Positions 23,401 to 35,307 of a stretch of DNA of 64,000 bases are shown here, in pieces (within the stretch, counting starts at the first letter, position 1; each line of letters starts with the position of its first letter). The position numbers were made by a program, and so were the translations under genes. A model generated the notes under the pieces. The model worked only from the letters and a program-made list of their open reading frames with translations. It was not told the DNA's origin and did no database searches. This DNA is from Plasmodium malariae (taxonomy: Eukaryota > Apicomplexa > Aconoidasida > Haemosporida > Plasmodiidae). Location: NCBI RefSeq assembly GCF_900090045.1, contig NC_041781.1, positions 1,257,501 through 1,321,500 on the forward strand. The letters run 5' to 3'.

Positions 23401-23955
23401 TATCAAATCGTGAAAAATTGTTTCTCCATACTAAAAAAAAAATCTATTTGTGTTTATACATGTATTTATATGTGTATATATGCATATATGTATAAATGCA
23501 TTATGTATTCAAGTGTACGTTATTACTTTTAACGTTACGTTCTTTAAGCATGTACCACAAAATAGCGTAGCTCTTTGTTATGCATATATGTACAATTACT
23601 TGTTTATAAATAACTGATAGGAAGATAAACTTTGCATATGTACGAATTGTTGTACGTACGTTTTGCACGTGTTTATGTATGTATATATGTATTCGTACAT
23701 ACATGTATCAATACCTGTAAGTATATATACTTGTATTCATACATGTATTAGTATATGTACTAATGTACATTTGCATATACGTGTAAAAGCAAAAAGTAAT
23801 ACTTTCGCCCCATACAGTTCCTGCGAAAGGAAGATTTCACATTTCCACACGTTACAGTATATACGTAAATATAATTATGATTAGTTCAAGGAAATTTTCT
23901 TTTTTTTCCTTTTGGAAGGAAAATAAAAATTTAACGAATTGTCAATATTTAATAC

Positions 23956-24036
23956 ATATATAAATACATACATAATACGTACAGAATACGTACATAATAC
24001 GTACAGAATACGTACAGAATACGTACAGAATACATA
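23956..24036. repeat. 11-bp ACAGAATACGT repeat
   Basis: About six copies of ACAGAATACGT or ACATAATACGT in tandem. Confidence 0.85.
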
Positions 24037-24290
24037 TATAATATATACATTACCCATACATACGTTCATTTTTTTTTTCTTTTCATATATATATTATCCC
24101 CAATATTTATGTCTTCAATGTGATTACATATTTGTGCATTACGCTTTATGCATTATTTCCACCTTGGAAATATTTATAGAAAGAAAAGAAAAGTTAAGAC
24201 CTCATATACAGGTGTGAAGAAGGGTGTACTTGTGTGTATTATTTGTGCTTATATGTTAATATATATATGTACTTATATCTGTAGTTATGA

Positions 24291-24502
24291 ATGTATATGT
24301 GTATGTGTATATGTATGTATATGTGTATGTGTATATGTATGTATATGTGTATGTGTATATGTATGTATATGTGTATGTGTATATGTATGTATATGTGTAT
24401 GTGTATATGTATGTATATGTGTATGTGTATATGTATGTATATGTGTATGTGTATATGTATGTATATGTGTATGTGTACATGTATGTATATATGTATATAT
24501 GT
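24291..24502. repeat. 24-bp minisatellite, 212 bp of strict purine-pyrimidine alternation
   Basis: About eight copies of a 24-bp unit (core GTATGTGTATATGTATGT). Purines and pyrimidines alternate without interruption from 24291 to 24502. Four long open frames on both strands (Tyr/Val/Met/Cys, and Ile/His/Tyr/Thr) are consequences of the repeat. Confidence 0.95.
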
Positions 24503-25077
24503 TTGTATGTATGTATTAATACATAGTACGAAACAGTAACAAGTACGTAGTAAGTGTTCTGTGTACCTATATGAAAATGCCTTCATTTTTACTGCAAAAA
24601 CTATGGAACAAATTATTTTTTGAATAAATACGTACTTGTATATGTTGTTGTGATCATTTTGTACACCCCTTTTTTACGTGGGTAACATTAACAACAAATT
24701 AGTAAAATGCAGAATATAAGGTCGATATAGCAATTACGTGTATGTATTGATGAATGTGTTATATGCGCTGCTTTATATCTCCCTAGTTGTTTAGGCTATA
24801 AGATATTGCTATAATAACGTTGCTTCAAATATGATGTAACTATATATAGGTATTTGTTCTATACAGTATACTTATGAGCACCTATATATGAATTTATACA
24901 TCCGTACCCCCCCCCCATCTCCAATAAATTATATAAAACTTACATTAAAATGTCGTTTATATTAAGACCCCTTTTCACCTACATTCATATAACGGGTAAG
25001 AAATAGACAATTCCATACAATACAGTTTCCATTTTGCAAAAAAAGAAAAGACCTACTCGTCCTGTTGATCATTGAAG

Positions 25078-25124
<47 letters not shown>

Positions 25125-25697
25125 ATTCATTTATGTATATTTGAAAAGGGGAGTAAAAAAAAAAAAAAAAAAAAGTAAAAAACACTGAGGATTGAAGTGG
25201 CGATATTTAAAAAATAATGACTTGCTGAATATACGTAATAAAACTTGTCCATATCAATAGGTTTAATATAATTTGTAAAAATAAATTTATTCTTTAATTT
25301 TTTATTAAGACTGTTTTAATATTTTTTTAGTTCTTTTTTTCTTTTTTTTTTTATTTTTGCAAAACTTTCATAACAGCCTTTAAAAAAAAGAGCTATTATT
25401 GTGCTGTTCTTTCATCAGGTGGTGAACCAATTGTAAAAGTCCCAACGCATTTAATTTTTGCTAAATTGGTTATGCACATTTTTGTTATTCCATAAAAGGC
25501 AAATATATATAAAGCAAAAGGGGTCAAACGAAATAAGAAGCGTTAATAGTTAATACTAATTATTTACGTATTACTAAAAAAGCTGTTATAACGTTTTTGC
25601 GCAATGTTACGTTTTAGGGTCGTTTCAACTGCTTTGTTAGCGACTGAGTTTAACAATTTCGTACTTTAGTACAATGTGCTTGTACATATATATATAT

Positions 25698-25768
25698 ATA
25701 TACATATGTATACACATATGTATACACATATGTATACACATATATGTACACATATATGTACACATATA
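25698..25768. repeat. 10-bp GTATACACAT repeat
   Basis: About six copies of GTATACACAT or GTACACATAT after a (TA)n block. GTATAC palindromes recur every 10 bp. Confidence 0.85.
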
Positions 25769-25984
25769 TTATGTATGTGCGTGTGTAAAAGCCGTTTTGG
25801 TAAAATTATAATGTGTGGGGTTCCTCTACATATAATGGCGCATAGATTAAATATGAAAAATGTTCTTTTTCCTTTTTTTTTCATTAACAAGCAACGAATT
25901 TGAATTATATAAGATCCTCTGTTACAAAAAGGAACTCTTACAAGTTAACTCTTTTTTGAAAGAGCACTTTGTGCATATTAAAAA

Positions 25985-26135
25985 ATATACATAAAAATGT
26001 ATACATAAATATATTCATATAAATATGTACAAAAATATATTCGCATAAATATGTACAAAAATATATTCGCATAAATATGAACAAAAATATATTCGCATAA
26101 ATATGAACAAAAATATATTCACATATACATATTCA
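25985..26135. repeat. 26-bp minisatellite
   Basis: About five copies of a 26-bp unit with core ATATTCGCATAAATATG; unit starts at 26041, 26067 and 26093, with degenerate copies on both sides. Confidence 0.9.
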
Positions 26136-26314
26136 TAAAAATATGCTTATATATACACAGAACAAACACACAACGGACTATATATTATGCATTTATTGGC
26201 CAGATAATTAATATCAGTTCTTTTAACTATTTGCGGAGGTGTACCAATATGCATTCCATCAATTTGTGTTACCGTTAAATTTTTGTGTTGTTATAACTGC
26301 GTTAAGGTAAAAAA

Positions 26315-26345
<31 letters not shown>

Positions 26346-26524
26346 GATACATGTTTTATAACCTTGTATGAATAATTGAAAATTGTTTGGTGTAGTTTAC
26401 ACGAGGGTAAAAAGTTGTACTGTTATATATGCAGGGAGAAGGGAAAATATGTTATATAATATATATTTGTATACCCATACTCACATACAAACATACAAAT
26501 ACCTACACACACGTACACCCACAC

Positions 26525-26590
26525 ATATATACATACATACATACGTACATACATACATACATACGTACATACATACATACATACATACTT
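26525..26590. repeat. CATA/CGTA tetranucleotide repeat
   Basis: CATACATACATACGTA units over about 65 bp. Confidence 0.9.
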
Positions 26591-26994
26591 GTACATATAA
26601 ATGCTTAACTAAATGGGGGCATATTAAATCCATGTGGAAAATGCAATGACTATATACCTAAGTGCAAAACTTTGAAAAATGAGAAGTTCGAAATTGAGCG
26701 GGTCAAATAACGAGTGTTTACATTTGACATTTCAAAAAAATGTATGTGCAACTTATAAAATGGAACAAAATTGTTTTCTTGAATTTTTTTTCTTTTTTTT
26801 TCTTTTTTTTTTTTTTCGTGTGTTTTGCGTTTAAACTTTGCTATAATTTGCCCTTTTACATTAAAAGATATTTCAAAAGAGCAGTTACTAACCCATGTTT
26901 TATGTATGCATATATAAATACATAAATATAATTACGTACATACATGCATATATAAACATAAATACGAACACACATATGTATATATAATACGTAC

Positions 26995-27028
<34 letters not shown>

Positions 27029-27288
27029 TATATATGCACACATATATATATACATACGAACATAATAAAATGGGCAAAATTTTGACTCTTTAAACATCTT
27101 ACACGTTTTACCTGTCCTGTTAATATATATACATATAATAATTGTATTTACGTGTTTACTTATTCTTATGTTATAAAAAATAGGTAATAAATATATTTGT
27201 AACTTACCTTTCTCGTTTTTTTAAATTTTCAATGGCTACTCTTGTTTTTTATTTTACCTTATTAAAAAGATTAAAAAAAAAAAAGTAA

Positions 27289-27432
27289 ACGTGTAAGTAT
27301 ACAAGTAAGTAAACGTGTAAGTAAACGTGTAAGTAAACGTGTAAGTATACAAGTAAACGTGTAAGTATACAAGTAAACGTGTAAGTATACGTGTAAGTAT
27401 ACATGTAAGTATACGTGTAAGTATACGTGTGG
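27289..27432. repeat. 10/20-bp GTAAGTATAC / AAGTAAACGT repeat
   Basis: Decamers GTAAGTATAC, AAGTAAACGT and GTAAGTAAAC alternate for about 145 bp. Confidence 0.9.
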
Positions 27433-28235
27433 CCCTTAATTATAATTATGTCCATAAATTATTCGCTTGAAATGTATGCAGTTGTAGCGTTATGCGTACA
27501 CATATAAATATATGCACATACATATATGCACATACATATATGCACTACATATATGCACATATTTTATTTTTATTTATTTCTCTTTTAACATTTACGCATT
27601 ATTTGCATTGCTCTTAATATTTTTCTGCTAATTTTTGTTTAATTATTACACTATAATAAATGAAGTTTTTGCGAGCATAATTATCAATCAATTTTTTTTA
27701 GTGTTACATAAATAGTAGTCTCTTTTTGTCATTCATTTGTTCGTTAATTCGTTCGTTTACTTGTTTGCTTATTTTTTTGTTTACTTTTTTGTTCATTTTT
27801 TCTTTTCACATAGTTCCTTTCACCTCTTACCTTTCCTTACGTTTTTTTACTTTTTTTTTTTGTTTTTCTTTTCGTCTGCTTCCTTTGCAACTGTCAATAT
27901 ATTTTCCCATTGTAGAGATTCAAAAAAATTTGAGCGAACATTTTCCTTTTCTCTCTTTTTTGTTTTTTCCCTTTTTTCATTATTTTTCATTCTTCATATA
28001 AAAAAAAAATTATTTAACTTTCTTTTTATTCTGAAATGCAATGTGCTATGTACTATTTATTTTTTATGGGTATCCATGGGGAATGTATACAAATACACCT
28101 ATGTACGCTTACACGTAAATGTACGTATGTACATGTATGAATATATATATGTACATGTGCACGCGCAAACAAGTAATTGGACATAAGGATACGTACGTAT
28201 GTTCATTGAAGAATGTACAGATATATACATATATA

Positions 28236-28352
28236 TATGCATATATACCAGTATGCATATATACCTGTATGCATATATACCTGTATGCATATATACCCGT
28301 ATACATATATACCCGTATACATATATACCTGTATGCATATATACCTGTATGC
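28236..28352. repeat. 16-bp GCATATATACCTGTAT minisatellite
   Basis: Seven to eight copies of GCATATATACCTGTAT, with ACATATATACCCGTAT variants in the middle. The unit is close to an inverted repeat (ATATAT core), and both strands stay open in several frames. Confidence 0.95.
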
Positions 28353-28613
28353 ATTTATAAATACATACATACATATACACATATACACATATATATTATG
28401 TGCCAAACGTTTATACATACATATGTACGCGCATAGGCTCATGCACAATAATAAATATACGCTCTGCGAAAAAAAAGAATACATTCGTAAATAAAATAAA
28501 GTTAAAGCTGTACTTTTCAAGGAACAAAATTAACAGTTAGAATTTTTAAAGACCATAATTAAGTTCACAATATATATTAATTATTTACCTATGCTATCCT
28601 ATCCTACGCTATC

Positions 28614-28736
28614 CTATCTTTTTTTATTTTTTTTATTTTTATTTTTTATTTTTATTTTATTTTATTTTTTTTTATTTTTTTTATTTTTTTTTATTTTTAT
28701 TTTTTTTTTTATTTTTTTTTATTTTTATTTTTTTTA
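28614..28736. repeat. TTTTTATTTT-type low-complexity tract
   Basis: About 120 bp made only of T and A, irregular runs of T broken by single A. Confidence 0.9.
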
Positions 28737-29285
28737 AACTGGAAAAATTGTTACACCTCATTTTGTTGATTTAATAAAATAATTTCATAGCGATTATTTT
28801 GTGAATTCAACCTTCTCCGTTTTAGTTCATTTCATTTATGAATTCGTCATCATATAACCAGCACATATCAGTACATAAGCTCATGAGCCTATGAGCTCAT
28901 CAATTCGATAACTTCTCAATTTGTAATTTTCGCATTTTATGAACTTGTCATTTTTTTTTATCTTCTCACTTTTTGAACGTTTCTTTGTACTGAATTACCA
29001 CTTCGTCAGCTTCGTAACGTGGGTATTTGTTATCTTGTGTAATCTCATGATTTTTATTTATTTTTTTTTTTTTTTGTTGTACCTTCCATTGATCGCTGAT
29101 TATGTGCGGTGAATTCCATCGACCCGTTTCGAAGCTGCTAAACTGCCGAACGACTTAAGGAACAAAAAGAGAAAAAAAAAAGAAGAGAAAAAAGAATAAG
29201 AAGAATAATTAGAAAAATAAGAAAAAAAAGAAAAAAGAGAATAAGAAAAATAGGGAATAACAAGCAAAATAGGGAAAAAAAAAAA

Positions 29286-29550
29286 TATAACAATAATAAT
29301 AATAGTAGTAGTAATAATAATAATAATAATAATAATAGTAGTAATAATAGTAATAATAATAATAGTAGTAGTAGTAATAATAATAATAATAATAATAATA
29401 ATAGTAGTAGTAATAATAATAATAATAATAGTAGTAGTAATAATAATAATAATAATAGTAGCAGTAATAATAATAATAATAGAAATAATAGTAATAATAG
29501 TAATAATAGTAATAATAATAGAAATAATAGTATTAATAGTAATAATAAGA
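29286..29550 (+). repeat. AAT/AGT triplet array upstream of the lipase gene
   Basis: About 85 consecutive triplets alternate runs of AAT with runs of AGT. Read on the + strand they would encode Asn and Ser, as in real Plasmodium low-complexity exons. The containing + frame is open from 29142 to a TAG at 29584-29586 and has no ATG. It ends 70 bp before the lipase start codon. It may be 5' UTR repeat or an unrecognised exon. Confidence 0.85.
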
Positions 29551-29655
29551 AGAAGAAAAAGAAGAATAGGAAAAACAAAGAATAGTATGATAAATAAGAG
29601 TAATAGGAAAAATAAGAAAAAGAACATGTTTTAGTTTATCCCCTTCTCCTGCTCC

Positions 29656-32600
29656 ATGCATACATTACTATGCGTTAAACACCGTTCCTTATGTAGCTGT
29701 ATTCATGTTATACTTTATACGATGAAAACACCTGAATTTAGCTTAGATTCATTAAAAAAGCAGAGGAAAAAAAAGAAAAGGCGCTTCAATTATGAAAACT
29801 TTAGTGCACATTATTTTTTAAAATTACCTATATTCATCATTTTGATGATTGTATTTTTTTTAAATACATTTATTTATTTGTTAATAAGATTTCTGATTTT
29901 TTTTTTTGAAAATGCTTCCTTTTTTATCATGACTCAGTATATAGACCTGCGCAGGTGCATTACAAGGAAAAGAAGTACGAGAGGAAAGAGTGGACCAAAG
30001 CAAACAGGTAGACGGAGTAGGAAAAGAGTTAACTATCTCAGGAGTAAGATCGATGAAAATGGTAAAGAAGAAGGAGAAATGGAAGCAGATATCGATGCAG
30101 ATGTCCAAGAAGAATTTGAAGAAGTTGATGAAGAAGTCGAAGAGGAAGTCGAAGTAGAAGTAGACACAGAAGAGGAATACCATGAAAAGAGCGAAAGTAT
30201 TTATAAAATAGATCGCCTTATGCGCACTTGCAATAGCTACAGCGATTATGTCAAATACGCATATCAAATGGACATATTGACGGGAAAAACTATACATATC
30301 AATGAGAACTATGATTATATAAACATATATGATGTTAATTTATTAAAAAAAATATCACAGAGTATAAAAAAAAATTTATTAAATAATGATGTATTACTAC
30401 TTGTAGAGGATATAAAAATAGCTACATCCCCTAGAATTAAAGGAATATTTCAAGAAAAGTATTATTGTAAAACTTATTCAACACCTCATATAATTGTAAC
30501 TGATTTTATTAATAATATTATGATTGGATTAAATTATATAGAAAATTATGTTAAGGAGAAAAAAGAAAAAAATAATAATTATTTATACTGTGATGAGTAT
30601 TTATTAATAAAAAAATATTTCGAGGATATATTTAGACAATGGGGGAATACAGCTTTGTTCCTGAGTGGTGGGGCTATTTTAGGTTTACATCATTTTGGCG
30701 TTTTAGAAGTATTCTTGAAATCTTCTATAAATATAGACTATTTTAATGATTTTACAAAGGGTGTTTTAAAAGAAAAGAGAAACAATACTACAAATGAAAA
30801 TAATAAAAAAAGTAGTAATAGTACTGGTACTGGTAGTAGTTGTTATTGCAGCAGCAGGAAGAATGCCGGTAGTAAGAGCAATCAAGGGAAGCATACACGC
30901 GAGAAGGGAAGTAAAATTAACGACAAGAAGAGCAAACTGTACATGAGAAAGATGCATTCAAAAAAATGTGAAATGAAGAGTAGTGGTTGCGCTGGCAGTA
31001 CGGGGAGAAGCGATATAAGAAGCGAAAAGTTCAATGAGAATTGTAATAAAATGGAAAAAATAAAAAAATTTTTCTGCATTCATAGAAGTAGTAACGAATG
31101 TACACCTTTATATAAACGGTTAAGTTTCTTTTCTCGTGATAATGTCAAGTTAGAACAAAGCAATAGTTGTGGGAAGTATGCACCTCCGTTTGGTCATAGT
31201 GTAAGGAGCGATTCATCTAGTGTGCATAACATAAATTCAACAAATGATGGTAGAAAAACGCACGATAATATTAACGCACAAGGTATGAGAATAGAAAAAG
31301 ATACAGGAAAAATTATTAGAAAAACAAGTGGTAAGACAGACGTCAAAAAGAGTGAAGACAAAAGTAATGATGCGAAAAAAAGTAGAGGTGAATACTTTTC
31401 AAAACATGGCAAAATTGATAAAACGATATTTTCAAAAAATAAAGAGAATAGTACGAATACAACTACTAGTGCAAACAACACAAATAGTGCAAACAACACA
31501 AATAGTGCAAACAACACACATAGTGCTAACAATGTAAATAACTTTGTCGAAAATTTTGAAGATAACATTTTACCCCAAATAATATGTGGTACATCTGCGG
31601 GGAGTATAATTGCAGCCTGGATATGCTCAAGAACGAACAGTGAGTTATTAGAAGAGTTTAATATGGAATTTATTTACAATATTGTTTCATGTTTTTCCTC
31701 TGAAAATTGGTTTTATTCCTTTTTTAATATTTATAAAAAAGGAAATTTTTATGATATTGATAAAATTATTAAAATTGTTTATAATTTATATGGTGATATT
31801 ACTTTTTTAGAAGCATTTATAAAAACAAATTTAGTGTTAAATATTACGGTTACCCGAGCAGAATCTGGGAGTACCAACTTTTCATGTGATGAGGATGGTC
31901 ATATAGTACTAAATTATATGAATTCTCCCAATGTTTTAATTTATACTGCTGTTTTGGCTAGCTGCTCTTTTCCTTATTTATTACAGCCTTTTAAATTGTT
32001 GGAAAAAAAATATAACAATGAAAATGTTTACCGGTTTATGTCTATTAAGCAGGTGTATAATACCAAACTTATAATGAACAGTAACGATCAAATAGATCAT
32101 GGAATAGACTTGCAGAGTCAGGAAGATGGATTTCTAGGCAAGGAGGAGGAAAATGAGAAGGAAAAAAGTGAAAAGGGGAACGACGAAAAACATAATAAAA
32201 GTCCAAGGTGCACGCAAAATGAGGGAAAAAACGAAACAGCAAATTTGGATGTACTAAAATATAAATGTAGGAATAAATGCGACAAGTTAGAAAATAGCAA
32301 TTTTAAGCAAACTGGTGAAAATAAACATTCATCTTGCACAACAAAGGATGTGAATGTGAAGGAGGAAGATACTTTGAGTAAAAAGATTTCAGTGAAAACT
32401 GTTATTGGAAATGCTTTCAACAGATTAAATAAAGAATATTTATTTAATAATAATGAAGAAAAAAAAATAAGGGCACAGAATGACGAAAAGGAGGATTGTA
32501 AAAATGAAGAAAATATAAAAAAACAAAAAAAAATAAAAGAAAACAATGATAATGATAATCATAATGATAATCATAATGATGATGATAATGATAGTGGTAC

Positions 32601-33610
32601 TTTTTCTGAACAAAAAGTTATGAACAGTTCAGAAAAAAAAAATTTTCAAATTTATGGTAGCTCAAAATTGCAAATTAATAATTTTAAAATAGGGAAGATA
32701 AAAGAGGATGAAAAGAGCGTAACAAATGAAATATATAAAAAAGAAAAAATAAATAAATATGTAAATTTTAACGAATATAAAAAAGTAAATTTACTAGATG
32801 AAGAATATACTATAATAAATAGTGTGCAATTTAAAAACATGTATTTTCATGATGGCTCGTTAAAGAGTGATATACCTGCACACAATTTAAACCAAATTTT
32901 ATCAGTGAAATATAAAATTGTTTCTCAAGTAAATCCTCATGTATTTCCATTTACTGGGATAAGAGTACATGGGGAAGCAGGGAAACCTGTGAAATGTTGG
33001 GGAAATTCAGGCCACTGGAGAGCAGGTTTTTTGATGTCGTCAATGGAAATATTATTTAAAGAAAATATTAGATATATTTTGAGGCTAATGGCCTTACTGG
33101 ACTTATCTCCAACGATAAGGGGAATGAATGCCGGTTCGATTGCCATGCAGGTACGTGCGCAAAAAGGAGGAAAAATAAGAAATGCGAAAAATGAAAATAA
33201 TGAGAAATGCTATTTTTTTATGTAATAATTTTACGAATTGCTCACCGTGTAACGAATATTTTGAAATGTTCCCATGCACATACATACATATGCTTACATG
33301 TATGTACATATGTGTACACGTACCTATGCAAATGTTTACACTCACACTACTATGCTTATCTATACACATACGTATGTACGCTTCTTTCCTTCCCCCCTCC
33401 CGTCTGTCGTAGAATTACAAAGGAGACGTAACACTACACCCAAAACGGTTATACTTGAAACATTTTAAATTAATTAGTGTGTCGAAATATGATGATGTGG
33501 AATGGTATACACAGGAAGGAAGACAAATGACTTTTCAAAAATTGCCTCTAATTTTGAACAGAATGAAAATTGAAAAAAAGCTAGTAAAGATGAAAAAGTT
33601 CTTCAAGTGA
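29656..33610 (+). CDS. Patatin-like phospholipase / SDP1-TGL-type lipase, two exons
   Basis: Patatin-domain lipases hydrolyse acyl esters of glycerolipids using a Ser-Asp dyad. Exon 1 is 29656-33150 (CAG|GTACGT); exon 2 is 33413-33610 (CGTAG|AAT); 1230 residues. An in-frame ATG at 29722 is the alternative start. Residues about 55-95 are a strongly hydrophobic hairpin, probably membrane-inserted, as in SDP1/TGL lipases. The oxyanion loop FLSGGAILGLHHFGV lies at about 335-349 and the nucleophile elbow GTSAGS at 645-650 (Ser647). The second dyad residue is in HDGSLKSDIP (Asp1066), with IVSQVNPHVFPF following as in SDP1/TGL proteins. Exon 2 (NYKGDVTLHPKR..., W...EGRQMTFQKLP) matches the C-terminal end of that subfamily. 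Two low-complexity inserts (about 355-635 and 810-1045) split the catalytic domain. The exact Plasmodium paralogue is not assigned. Confidence 0.9.
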
Positions 33611-33670
33611 TAATAACTCTGTTTTTATTAACCTTTTACCAAACAAGTCATTCGTAATATTATAAAATTA

Positions 33671-33709
<39 letters not shown>

Positions 33710-33846
33710 TAGTTAAACTATAAATGTGCATGTCTACCTTTACCACTTTTTTTAATATTTCTCTCATATGTATGTCAATCTGTTGATATATACATATCAT
33801 TGGTGAACAATTCAAGATTTTTTTTTTTTTTTTTTGTTCTATACGT

Positions 33847-33849
<3 letters not shown>

Positions 33850-33914
<65 letters not shown>
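33850..33914. repeat. (TA)32 dinucleotide tract
   Basis: Uninterrupted TA dinucleotides for about 64 bp. Confidence 0.95.
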
Positions 33915-33917
<3 letters not shown>

Positions 33918-34423
33918 ATGCTTGTGTACATACGCACGTATATATGTGTGCATGCGCTTGTGCATGAGTTTATCCCTACATTTTTATCGAATTAACAAAA
34001 AAAATTTTAAGCAAGTTGGCAGTGTATTTAATTTGCATATATATGAGTATATATGTGTGTATTTATGTACTTGTATGTACATACATTTTATTTTCAACTG
34101 CCCACATTTTTAGTTTACCATTTCTTTCCAAATCATTGATATTTTATTTTATGCCTCTTATCATTTTATCTTTTATTTACTTCTTTTTCACCTCAATTAT
34201 AGCATTTTAATGAACATAATTTTAATACAATACAATTGTGTGTATTCACCCTTTATGTCATTATTTATTGCACAGGAGTATGCGTCATATGTAGTTATTA
34301 GTTTATTTTATATTATTTATTATATTTTATTTTATTTATTTAACTTTTATTTTTTTATCATTTTGTTTTTCCTTTTTTTATTCAGTTGTGGTCATATAAA
34401 AAAAAAAAAAAAGAAGTGTCTTA

Positions 34424-34425
<2 letters not shown>

Positions 34426-34467
<42 letters not shown>
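34426..34467. repeat. Poly(T) run of 42 bases
   Basis: The longest single-base run in the window. Runs like this are often miscounted in assemblies. Confidence 0.95.
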
Positions 34468-34469
<2 letters not shown>

Positions 34470-35307
34470 TCTTCCACCTTTTCTTTGTTTAGTATTACGC
34501 TGCTTATCAATTTAACATATGCCACATGCAAATATTTTCTCCTACTTTTAAATTCAAATGTATAAACTTATTTGCTTGTATCTTTATCCTACTTCGAGCA
34601 TATATATACATACATATATATATATATACATATATATATAAATGCATGTACATATATACACATACATTTACATTGTAACAGAGCAATACAGCGGCTGTTT
34701 AGAGTAAAATTGGAAGGACATAACTTTTTTAATATCAAAATTAAAAATATCTTTTTATTTCTAAATCAATCATTTGTCAATATGCAGTTGTACCGTAAGG
34801 TATGCAGGAGATGGTAGCAGGAATATTGAGAGAAGAAAAAAAAAATGAGGATAAAATTACGCAAAATTGACTCAAAAATGAAATAGAAATATTTTAAAAA
34901 AAGAGAGATAAAACTTCTCAGAAATATTTAAACAAATAGAGGTATAACATCTTAAAAAATTAAAAAAAAAAAAAAAAAGAATGCTTAAAAATTTCAAACC
35001 AAAAAAAAAAATGCGCATTACAACTCCCTTCAAATCCAAGAAAAAGAAGGCGTAAAGAATGTATAATTAAAAAGATGATCATACAACGCGCATAAATTGT
35101 GGGATAATTATCCATTTACTGCATATATACACATTTTAGTTTAAAATATACAGAAAAAAAAAAAAAAAAAGGGAAGGGATAAAGTGAAAAAAATGCATAT
35201 ACAGCCTGTGAACGCCCACGATATATATATATATATATATGTATATGCACTTCATTTAGACACAATAGATTATCTACAAATATATAGTATATGTATATAT
35301 GCAGAGC

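Larger units (their letters stand above)
22204..29655. other. 7.45-kb divergent intergenic region, PABPN1 to lipase
   Basis: This is the longest gap in the window, between divergently transcribed genes. It holds at least a dozen tandem arrays (annotated below), poly(A)/poly(T) runs at 22208-22230, 25156-25174 and 26320-26346, a C10 run near 24908, and (TA)n blocks near 22478-22501, 25081-25117 and 26997-27028. The less repetitive islands are about 24540-25070, 25380-25660 and 28740-29090. I looked there for tRNA B boxes, snoRNA C/D boxes and conserved coding sequence and recognised none. No region is nearly pure A+T over kilobases, so I do not propose a centromere. Confidence 0.65.
33611..35307. 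other. Convergent intergenic region, lipase and G-patch gene
   Basis: About 1.7 kb between convergent genes. It holds (TA)n at 33681-33705 and a long one at 33850-33914 (about 32 units), poly(T) at 33817-33834, a 42-base poly(T) at 34426-34467, poly(A) near 34962-34979 and 35156-35170, and (TA)10 at 35221-35240. No gene is supported; the open frames are T-rich. Confidence 0.7.

Noticed and set aside
24148..24586. Several overlapping open frames of Tyr/Val/Met/Cys or Ile/His/Tyr
   Set aside because: They come from the 24-bp array (a multiple of three), are open on both strands, and have no non-repeat sequence of interest.
24540..25660. Possible tRNA or C/D snoRNA in the less repetitive islands
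   Set aside because: No B box with matching arms, and TGATGA near 24750 has no CTGA partner at a suitable distance.
29100..29627. Minus-strand poly-Leu and Ile/Thr frames
   Set aside because: They are the complement of the AAT/AGT triplet array and have no independent support.
22204..29655. Possible centromere
   Set aside because: Plasmodium centromeres are kilobase blocks of nearly pure A+T; this region has many G/C-containing arrays and no such block.
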